Positions 57,937 through 64,000 of a stretch of DNA of 64,000 nt are shown piece by piece (position 1 is the first letter of the stretch; each line of letters begins with the position of its first letter). The translations under genes and the position numbers were made by a program. The stretch comes from B46-G9 sp964581175 (GTDB lineage: Bacteria; Desulfobacterota; DSM-4660; Desulfatiglandales; Desulfatiglandaceae), in the NCBI GenBank assembly GCA_964581175.1, contig CAZONI010000007.1:26814-90813 (forward strand), in the 5' to 3' direction. The notes under the pieces are model-generated. The model worked only from the letters and a program-made list of their open reading frames with translations, was not told the DNA's origin and did no database searches.

Positions 57937-58971
57937 CTACCGAATCGTGACCTCTTTCAAAATGGAAATGTTATCCAGGGCCTTCCCTGACCCAAGCACC
58001 ACTGTTGAGAGTGGATCTTCCGTGATAGTAATGGGCAGTTTTGTTTCCTCCCGCAGCAGTACATCCAGGTTCTTGAGCAGTGAACCCCCTCCGGTCAGCA
58101 CAATCCCTTTATCCACGATGTCGGCAGCGAGCTCGGGGGGAGTCTGTTCCAGGGCTATACGCACCGTTTCAACGATGGTATCCACCTGTTCAGTGATAGA
58201 ATTTCGGATCTCATCGGAATCTATGGTCAATATTTTCGGGATCCCGGTCACCAGGTCACGCCCTTTCACCTCAATAGTTTCAATCTGCTCACCCGGATAG
58301 GCATTCCCTATGGTCGTTTTGATAATCTCGGCTGTTCTAATTCCAATCAGCAGGTTGTATTTCCGTTTTATGTGCTGCAGGATCGCTTCGTCCATCTTGT
58401 CTCCGCCGACCCGAACAGATTTGCTGTACACGATCCCGGCGAGAGAAATAACAGCCACCTCGGTCGTCCCGCCTCCAATATCCACGACCATATTGCTGGT
58501 GGGTTCCGTTATGGGCAATCCGGCACCGATGGCTGCCGCCATGGGCTCTTCAATCAGAAATACCTCTCTGGCTCCGGCCGACTCGGCAGATTCGCGCACC
58601 GCCCTCTTTTCAACCTGTGTGATGCCGCTGGGAACACAAATGATAATCCTGGGCCGGACCAATGTTCTTCTGTTATGCACCTTTCTGATAAAATGCCGGA
58701 GCATGGCTTCTGTGATTTCGAAATCAGCGATAACTCCGTCTTTCATGGGGCGAATGGCAACAATATTTCCCGGCGTTCTGCCCAGCATCATCTTGGCCTC
58801 TTTCCCCACTGCCAAAACCCTGCTCGTACCACGCGCATCTTTCCTTACGGCCACAACGGAAGGTTCACTCAATACGATGCCTTTCCCTTTCACGTAGACG
58901 AGGGTATTGGCTGTACCCAGGTCAATGGCCAAATCATTGGAAAAAATACCGAGGATGGGATCTAAGAGCAT
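57937..58971 (-). CDS. mreB: Rod shape-determining protein MreB (actin-like)
   Basis: A 344-residue bacterial actin. Phosphate-1 motif LAIDLGTANTLVYVKGKGIV, phosphate-2 VVDIGGGTTEVAVIS, adenosine motif VLTGGGSLLKNLD and the EPMAAAIGAGLP hinge region are intact. It forms membrane-bound filaments that direct wall growth. First gene of the mre operon; it is divergent from rpmH across a 141-base gap. Confidence 0.98.
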   Translation of the reverse strand: MLLDPILGIFSNDLAIDLGTANTLVYVKGKGIVLSEPSVVAVRKDARGTSRVLAVGKEAKMMLGRTPGNIVAIRPMKDGVIADFEITEAMLRHFIRKVHNRRTLVRPRIIICVPSGITQVEKRAVRESAESAGAREVFLIEEPMAAAIGAGLPITEPTSNMVVDIGGGTTEVAVISLAGIVYSKSVRVGGDKMDEAILQHIKRKYNLLIGIRTAEIIKTTIGNAYPGEQIETIEVKGRDLVTGIPKILTIDSDEIRNSITEQVDTIVETVRIALEQTPPELAADIVDKGIVLTGGGSLLKNLDVLLREETKLPITITEDPLSTVVLGSGKALDNISILKEVTIR

Positions 58972-59041
58972 CTGTTTCTCCTTTCCGGACCACCTCTGAT
59001 TTCTGCAAGTTCCTCAAAGGGGCAAGGCAGGTGGTTTTGTC

Positions 59042-59069
59042 TTGACAATAATGCGAGAAGATGTTTAAT
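59042..59069 (+). promoter_or_regulatory. Sigma-70 promoter of the rpmH-rnpA-yidD-yidC-jag-mnmE genes
   Basis: A perfect TTGACA (59042-59047) and TTTAAT (59064-59069, five of six) are 16 bases apart, about 40 bases upstream of rpmH. Downstream DNA is very A+T-rich. Confidence 0.75.
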
Positions 59070-59112
59070 TAAAGTTTTTTATTTCTTCAAACCCAAAAGG
59101 ACCCAAAGGACA

Positions 59113-59247
59113 ATGAAAAGAACGTACCAACCGAGTAATGTCAAAAAGGCACGCACCCACGGGTTTCGTACCAGAATGCGAACAAAAGGCGGCATGAACA
59201 TTCTGAAAAGAAGGAGAGCAAAGGGCCGGAAACGCTTGGCCGTCTAG
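59113..59247 (+). CDS. rpmH: 50S ribosomal protein L34
   Basis: A 44-residue, very basic protein beginning MKRTYQPSNVKKARTHGFRT and ending RRRAKGRKRLAV, the universal L34 sequence. AAAGGA lies upstream. It is 38 bases before rnpA, the near-universal neighbour. In many bacteria dnaA and the origin lie on the other side of rpmH; here mreB does. Confidence 0.98.
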   Translation: MKRTYQPSNVKKARTHGFRTRMRTKGGMNILKRRRAKGRKRLAV

Positions 59248-59285
59248 TTCATGCCTTTCATGCTCGACCTAATGGCCTTCTTTTT

Positions 59286-59621
59286 ATGGAAAATTGTTCA
59301 TTCTCAAAGTGTGAAAGGTTATTGAAACGAAGTGCCTTTGTCAATCTAAATCGGTCGGGCAGACGATTTCAATCAATGCATTTTATCATCATACTGAAAG
59401 AAAACGGACTGGGCATTACAAGACTGGGGGTCACCGCAACAAAAAGGACAGGCTGCGCGGCCAAGAGAAACAGAATCAAGAGACTCGTGAGAGAATATTT
59501 CAGGCTCCATAAGGTGCGCTTCCCCCAAGGACACGATGTCGTTATTGCAGCGAAGAAGGATGCCAACAAACTGGATTTTTGGAATTTACAAAGGGAACTC
59601 AACGAAGTCAGGCTTTCCTAG
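59286..59621 (+). CDS. rnpA: Ribonuclease P protein component
   Basis: A 111-residue basic protein with the family motif AAKRNRIKRLVREYFR at about residues 58-73 and LGVTATKRTG before it. It binds the catalytic RNA and helps mature tRNA 5' ends. The RNA component is not in the window. Starts in the usual place after rpmH. Confidence 0.96.
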   Translation: MENCSFSKCERLLKRSAFVNLNRSGRRFQSMHFIIILKENGLGITRLGVTATKRTGCAAKRNRIKRLVREYFRLHKVRFPQGHDVVIAAKKDANKLDFWNLQRELNEVRLS

Positions 59622-59847
59622 AAGTTCCCTTTTTCAATTCAGATACCTTCCTATCGTTTTGATAGGATTGTATCAGAAAGCCATTTCACCTTTCTTGCCT
59701 CCTTCCTGTCGTTTTTATCCTTCTTGTTCCGTGTATGCCCGTCAGGCCTTTGAAAAATATGGCATCTGCAGGGGTGGCTTCCTGGCGTTCATCAGGATCT
59801 TGAAATGCCATCCGTTACATCCAGGCGGCTATGATCCTCTGAAGTAA
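59536..59847 (+). CDS. yidD: Membrane protein insertion efficiency factor YidD
   Basis: The conserved YidD core (LIGLYQKAISPFLPPSCRFY, PSCSVYARQAFEKYG, CHPLHPGGYDPL) spans about 59650-59847. The cysteines and the HPGG motif are intact. The true start is uncertain: there is no ATG near the usual position. ATG 59536 has AAGGA four bases upstream but overlaps rnpA by 86 bases and adds about 40 unconserved residues; TTG 59659 fits the family length but has no ribosome site. It helps YidC insert membrane proteins. Confidence 0.88.
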   Translation: MSLLQRRRMPTNWIFGIYKGNSTKSGFPRSSLFQFRYLPIVLIGLYQKAISPFLPPSCRFYPSCSVYARQAFEKYGICRGGFLAFIRILKCHPLHPGGYDPLK

Positions 59848-59922
59848 TGGGAAATAACTTCTTAGAACCCCATATCTGTCGTTTCTTTCATAAATCCTGC
59901 TGTTGAGACAGAGAAGAATCTT

Positions 59923-61590
59923 ATGGACAAAAAAACATTAATTGCATTCGCACTCTCTTTCCTGATATTGTTCGGATGGTCCTTTGTGTTCGGGCCCAAG
60001 AGTTCCCAAAAACCTCGACCGGAAAAACCCCCGGTTGCAACAAGCGAGGAAAAGCCGAGTTTTCCACCTGAAAAAGTCACGGTTCCTCCCGCTCCCTCTC
60101 CCGACATCGCCGGAAAGCTGCCCGTTGAACAAAATGCACAGGCTCCCGAAAAAGAAATACGAGTCGAAACTCCCCTCTATGAGGCTGTCTTTTCTAACGT
60201 TGGGCCTACCATCAAGAGTTTCAAGCTCAAGAAATACAGGGAAACGGTAGAAAAGGATTCCCCGCCGGTTCAACTGATAAACCTGAAGGCGGGTATGGGC
60301 GATTTCCTCCGGTTCAGCTTTGCCGGGAATGCTGAGAAAAGCAATCTCCCCCTGACCTACGAGTCCGACCGATCAAGCGTGGACGTTGTGCGTGGATCTG
60401 CACCTGAATTGCTGCGATTTCGCACCTTCACGCCTGACCGGCTGGTGATCACCCAGGTCTACCGATTCTATCCCGACCAGTACAGGATTGACCTCCAGGT
60501 CCAGGTGGAAAACCGTTCCCAGGCGACCGTGGAAAAATCATTCCAGACAACCCTGAACGCTCTTCCACCCGAGGGCAAAAAGAGTTATTATTCCTATATC
60601 GGACTGATGGCCCTTTCCAACGACAAATTGGAAAAGCTCAAGATCAAGAAGAAATCAAAAGAAGAGCTGGTAACCGGAAAGATAGGGTGGTTTGCCTACG
60701 AAGACGGTTACTTTATGTCGGCAGTAGTGCCCGGGACACCTGGCAGTGCCAGCTTCACCGGGGATATGGGACCCTCAGGCGTCCTGAACGGGAAATTTCA
60801 ATTACCTCCAACCAAGCTGGCCCCTTCCGAAAAAATCGAGTCCTCTTACCTGCTCTACATGGGACCCCATGAACTGGAAATTTTGAAACATTTCGGCCAC
60901 GGTCTTGATAAGGCGGTCAATTTCGGGTGGACGGATATCATAGCGCGGCCTCTCCTCTACCTCCTGCGCTTTTGTTACAAGTATGTGCACAATTACGGTG
61001 TTGCCATCATTCTCCTCACCATCCTGATAAAGATTCTCTTTTGGCCCCTGACGCATAAGAGCTACAAGTCTATGAAAGAAATGCAAAAACTTCAGCCAAG
61101 ACTTGCCAAGCTCCGCGAAAAGTACAAGGGAAACAAAGAACAGATGAACAAGGAGATGATGGCCCTCTACAAGACCTACAAGGTGAATCCCATGGGGGGG
61201 TGTCTGCCGATGATCATCCAGATACCCGTCTTTTTCGCCCTCTACAGGATCCTCGGAGATTCCATAGAGCTACGGCATGCCCCTTTCATGCTCTGGATCA
61301 ATGATCTCTCGGCTCCCGATCGTCTTTTTCACTTTGCCTTCAAGATCCCGTTTATGTCTCCCCCTTACGGGATCCCCGTGCTCACCCTTCTGATGGGGGC
61401 CTCCATGTTCATCCAGCAAAAAATGACGCCCACACCGGGAGACCCTTCACAGGCCAAGATCATGATGTTCCTGCCTATTGTCTTTACGGTCATGTTCATC
61501 AATTTTCCATCAGGCCTTGTACTTTACTGGCTGGTCAACAACATCCTTTCCATAGGCCAACAGTACCGGATCCACCGGGGACCCGCATAA
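59923..61590 (+). CDS. yidC: Membrane protein insertase YidC
   Basis: A 555-residue insertase of the Gram-negative type. N-terminal helix about 3-21, proline-rich linker about 24-60, periplasmic P1 domain about 75-330, then five membrane helices; the cytoplasmic loop KSYKSMKEMQKLQPRLAKLR and the PMGGCLPMIIQIPVFFALYR segment are typical. It inserts and folds inner-membrane proteins, alone or with SecYEG. Between yidD and jag as usual. Confidence 0.98.
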   Translation: MDKKTLIAFALSFLILFGWSFVFGPKSSQKPRPEKPPVATSEEKPSFPPEKVTVPPAPSPDIAGKLPVEQNAQAPEKEIRVETPLYEAVFSNVGPTIKSFKLKKYRETVEKDSPPVQLINLKAGMGDFLRFSFAGNAEKSNLPLTYESDRSSVDVVRGSAPELLRFRTFTPDRLVITQVYRFYPDQYRIDLQVQVENRSQATVEKSFQTTLNALPPEGKKSYYSYIGLMALSNDKLEKLKIKKKSKEELVTGKIGWFAYEDGYFMSAVVPGTPGSASFTGDMGPSGVLNGKFQLPPTKLAPSEKIESSYLLYMGPHELEILKHFGHGLDKAVNFGWTDIIARPLLYLLRFCYKYVHNYGVAIILLTILIKILFWPLTHKSYKSMKEMQKLQPRLAKLREKYKGNKEQMNKEMMALYKTYKVNPMGGCLPMIIQIPVFFALYRILGDSIELRHAPFMLWINDLSAPDRLFHFAFKIPFMSPPYGIPVLTLLMGASMFIQQKMTPTPGDPSQAKIMMFLPIVFTVMFINFPSGLVLYWLVNNILSIGQQYRIHRGPA

Positions 61591-61606
61591 TATTCGGAGG
61601 AAAAAC

Positions 61607-62323
61607 ATGGACACTTATGAATTTGAAGGAAAAACAACTGAAGAAGCAATAGAAACCGCGTGTCGAAAGCTTCACGTTTCAAAGGACCAGATGACAATCG
61701 AGATCCTCGAACCGGGGTCCGCAGGTATTTTCGGCCTTGTGGGCGGCCGAAGGGCAAGGATCAGGGTCGTACCTCCCCAAGAGGAAATCCCTGAAGAAAC
61801 TTTTTTCGACGATGAGTCGGAATCGCTCGAACCGGAAAGAACGGGGGAATCGAACAAACCGGATGAACCGAACGAGGCTGATCTCCTCGTTGCAAAAGAA
61901 TCTCTTGAAAGAATACTCTCGCTGATCCCCATAACCACCACGGTGCGGGCGGAAAAGGATAACGGCAGGATTGCCCTGAGTATCGAAGGCGACACCTCCG
62001 GCCTCCTCATAGGAAGAAGAGGCCGGACGCTCGACGCACTGCAATATATTGTGAATAAGATAGTCAACAAGGCCCTTGAGAAGCGGGTGCAAGTCCAAGT
62101 CGATTCAGAAAATTACCGGGAAAGACGGCGTGAGACCCTGGCAGAGATGGCCCTGAAAATGGGTGACAAGGCCAAGAGGATGAACAAGCCCGTGACCACG
62201 AATCTCCTCAACCCCCACGATCGCCGGATCGTCCATCTGGCGTTAAGGGATGATAACGACCTGGATACGAGGAGCAGAGGTGATGGAATATTGAAGAAAG
62301 TGGTCATCATTCCCAAAAGATAA
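61607..62323 (+). CDS. jag: Jag/KhpB-type RNA-binding protein
   Basis: A 238-residue protein with a Jag-N domain (1-50, YEFEGKTTEEAIETACRKLH), an acidic linker about 65-95 rich in Glu, a KH domain with GLLIGRRGRTLDALQYIVNK near 125-145, and a C-terminal R3H domain (RRIVHLALRDDNDLDTRSRG). KhpB-like proteins bind many RNAs and influence cell elongation. GGAGGAAAAAC precedes the ATG, 16 bases after yidC. Confidence 0.96.
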   Translation: MDTYEFEGKTTEEAIETACRKLHVSKDQMTIEILEPGSAGIFGLVGGRRARIRVVPPQEEIPEETFFDDESESLEPERTGESNKPDEPNEADLLVAKESLERILSLIPITTTVRAEKDNGRIALSIEGDTSGLLIGRRGRTLDALQYIVNKIVNKALEKRVQVQVDSENYRERRRETLAEMALKMGDKAKRMNKPVTTNLLNPHDRRIVHLALRDDNDLDTRSRGDGILKKVVIIPKR

Positions 62324-62351
62324 CAAAAGCGGAACAAGCGATCGCGGAGAG

Positions 62352-63752
62352 TTGCAAGAAACGTTGACCCCTTCAAATGATGATACCATCACTGCTATTG
62401 CGACGCCTCCAGGCAGAGCGGGAATCGGTATTGTTCGCATCAGCGGTCCGAACGCCCTGAACATCGCGAAAACCATATTCAGGCCAAAGCGACCGGCGGT
62501 TGCTTTTCAAAGCCACCGACTCTGCCTCGGACATCTCGTGGATCCGGGGTCCGGGGCCATGCTGGATGAAGTACTCCTCGCCTTCATGAAGGCCCCCCGT
62601 ACTTACACCCGCCAGGACATTGTGGAAATCAATTCCCACAGCGGATATATGCTTCTGTCCAGGATCCTCCAGTTGATCGTGGACCACGGCGCCCGCCTGG
62701 CAAAACCCGGGGAATTTACATTCCGCGCCTTTCTCAACGGGAGAATAGATCTGACCCAGGCTGAGGCAGTCGCGGATATTATCGACTCGCAATCGGAGAG
62801 GGGCCTCCATCTGGTCGCCGAACAGATCAAGGGGACCCTCAGGCGCAGAATCGAACAGGTGAGGGAAGAGGCCCTGGAAATTCTTGCCCGCGTGGAAGTG
62901 GCCATTGACTTCCCCGATGAAGACCATGAAATCTTTTCCCGGGAAAAAGGAGTATCGCGTATAAGGGAAAAACTGGTCGTACCGCTCGAGGCGCTGGTCA
63001 TGGATCACAAGAGCAGGCAAATTTGGGTGGATGGCGTCAACACCGTTATCATCGGCCGCGTGAACGTGGGAAAGTCGAGTCTTCTCAATCGCCTGCTGAA
63101 CGAGCAGCGGGCTATTGTCACACCTGTCCCCGGGACAACAAGAGACGTTATCGAATCCACTCTGAATATCGAAGGCATTCCCCTTCGGCTGATGGACACC
63201 GCCGGGTTGAGGCAAGGCAAGGATCAGGTTGAACGGATCGGCATCCATCTGACACGACAAAAAATGCAATCAGCTGACCTGATCCTTGTTGTTATTGATC
63301 AAAGCGACCCTCTTGAACGGGAAGATCTGGAAATTCTCGATCGCTGCCGGGGCAGGAACGCTCTTATCGTCCTCAACAAAACGGATCTCCCTGCCAAGCT
63401 CTCCGCGCCGGAACGAGAGCAGGCATCTTCCGGATTTTCCACGGTTGCCGTCTCCGCCCTCACCGGTGAAGGAATCGATCAGCTCAAGAAGGCTATTGTC
63501 GAATTTGTCCTGGAGGAAGGCCCGGGTCCGGAGGAGTCTCATGTGGCGCCCAATCTGCGGCACAGGGAGGCTTTGGGGGAGGCGCTTGCCTGCTTCAACA
63601 GGGCGGCCGACGCTCTCAGAGATTCCCTGCCCATGGAAATTCTGGCCCTGGAGCTCGGGAGCGGGCTCGATTCCCTGGGACAAATTATCGGTGAAACAAC
63701 TCCTGAAGATGTCTTGGAAAACATTTTCAGTCGGTTCTGTCTGGGAAAATAA
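62352..63752 (+). CDS. mnmE: tRNA modification GTPase MnmE
   Basis: A 466-residue MnmE. N-terminal tetrahydrofolate-binding domain (DTITAIATPPGRAGIGIVRI), helical domain with an inserted GTPase: G1 GRVNVGKSS, G2/G3 TTRDVIES and DTAGLR, G4 NKTD; C-terminal FCLGK with the catalytic cysteine. With MnmG it modifies wobble uridine 34. The start is a TTG, either 62352 or 62364; neither has an ideal ribosome site, and the ATG at 62378 is out of frame. Confidence 0.97.
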   Translation: MQETLTPSNDDTITAIATPPGRAGIGIVRISGPNALNIAKTIFRPKRPAVAFQSHRLCLGHLVDPGSGAMLDEVLLAFMKAPRTYTRQDIVEINSHSGYMLLSRILQLIVDHGARLAKPGEFTFRAFLNGRIDLTQAEAVADIIDSQSERGLHLVAEQIKGTLRRRIEQVREEALEILARVEVAIDFPDEDHEIFSREKGVSRIREKLVVPLEALVMDHKSRQIWVDGVNTVIIGRVNVGKSSLLNRLLNEQRAIVTPVPGTTRDVIESTLNIEGIPLRLMDTAGLRQGKDQVERIGIHLTRQKMQSADLILVVIDQSDPLEREDLEILDRCRGRNALIVLNKTDLPAKLSAPEREQASSGFSTVAVSALTGEGIDQLKKAIVEFVLEEGPGPEESHVAPNLRHREALGEALACFNRAADALRDSLPMEILALELGSGLDSLGQIIGETTPEDVLENIFSRFCLGK

Positions 63753-63753
63753 T

Positions 63754-63900
63754 ATGCAGATCAGTTGTGCAGAACATAGAAAATCCATGGAACTTCTTGG
63801 CCTGAAGGTGCGCCTGAAAGAGGGAATCTCCGACCCCGAGGAACGCGAGAGTGTGGAAGAGAGAATCCGCGAGCTGGAAGAAGAACTCAAGATGGACTGA
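63754..63900 (+). CDS. Small acidic protein after mnmE, unknown function
   Basis: A 48-residue frame beginning two bases after the mnmE stop. N-terminal QISCAEHRKSMELLGLKVRL holds a single Cys and His; the rest is a charged helix (EERESVEERIRELEEELKMD). The tight spacing and codon pattern (mostly G/C in third positions) suggest a real gene co-translated with mnmE. No family recognised. Confidence 0.6.
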   Translation: MQISCAEHRKSMELLGLKVRLKEGISDPEERESVEERIRELEEELKMD

Positions 63901-63933
63901 GTCTTCTCCGGCAGAGCGGGAGGCATCACGCCC

Positions 63934-63956
63934 CCTCCTGAGGTTGCTCAGGGAGG
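63934..63956. repeat. Hairpin after the small mnmE-linked gene
   Basis: CCTCCTGAG, loop GTTG, CTCAGGGAGG forms a nine-pair stem with one bulged G. There is no T-run, so termination is uncertain. The last 100 bases otherwise hold no recognised gene; no SRP RNA or tRNA pattern was seen. Confidence 0.35.
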
Positions 63957-64000
63957 AAGCCATTTCTTCCGTTCCGAGGCTCCGGGCTGGTCTTTTCAGT

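Noticed and set aside
58086..58100. TTATCCACG-like word resembling a DnaA box (also near 55255 and 56125)
   Set aside because: All lie inside mreB or mrdA coding sequence, singly and with one or more mismatches; no cluster and no A+T-rich unwinding element.
63901..64000. SRP (4.5S) RNA at the right edge
   Set aside because: The GGAAGCAGCC-type tip with its conserved flanks is absent; GGAGGAAGCC is only a short chance match.

Overview
The window reads as one chromosomal segment of a deltaproteobacterial-type (Desulfobacterota) anaerobe. Family composition suggests this: paired b and b' F-type ATP synthase subunits, a large BcrA/BadF/HgdC-type activase next to a dehydratase-like partner, a homoserine dehydrogenase followed by an ApgM-type putative homoserine kinase, a zapB-zapA-rny block, a bactofilin, and many two-component and universal-stress (USP) proteins. 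The genus cannot be fixed from sequence alone. No rRNA, tRNA, CRISPR array, insertion sequence or phage gene was found.

Layout: (1) 1-3.8 kb, minus strand: edge-truncated APC permease-USP fusion, DUF523 protein, purM with a near-perfect sigma-70 promoter. (2) 3.8-11 kb, plus strand: recG, then aminotransferase - hom - apgM-like - adk - small carbonic-anhydrase-like protein. (3) 11-32 kb: two divergent clusters built from the same parts. The minus-strand arm is SLC13-type permease, two cytidylate-kinase-like proteins, a lone receiver and a sensor kinase. The plus-strand arm is sensor kinase, NtrC-type regulator, USP, a kinase-like/USP/membrane fusion, a TauE/SafE permease, lone receiver, USP, sensor kinase, a second TauE/SafE permease, a TIGR02186-like membrane protein, a PEP-synthase-like phosphotransfer protein, a third lone receiver and another USP. 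This is the best candidate for an undescribed system: apparently a signalling and energy-linked circuit controlling anion transport. (4) 32-46 kb, minus strand: penicillin-acylase remnant and degenerate repeats, M48 peptidase, rng, dehydratase-like protein and activase, polA, rny, zapA, zapB. (5) 46.5-52.5 kb, minus strand: atpFFHAGDC without atpB/atpE, with a clear terminator. (6) 52.6-59 kb, minus strand: bactofilin and the rod-shape genes rodA-mrdA-mreD-mreC-mreB. (7) 59-64 kb, plus strand: rpmH-rnpA-yidD-yidC-jag-mnmE and a 48-residue protein, led by a strong promoter.

How the parts fit: regions 1, 2, 4, 5, 6 and 7 are housekeeping (purine and threonine synthesis, DNA repair, RNA decay, ATP synthesis, cell shape, membrane protein insertion and tRNA modification). 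Region 3 is accessory. Its three sensor kinases share a periplasmic RRYEKNF-like motif, its three lone receivers are close paralogues, and its three kinase-like proteins share motifs, so it seems to have grown by duplication. A sigma-54-like promoter lies directly after the sigma-54 activator gene and points into the USP/kinase-like/TauE genes, which gives a plausible control circuit. All functional statements rest on motif recognition by eye; no database search was run.
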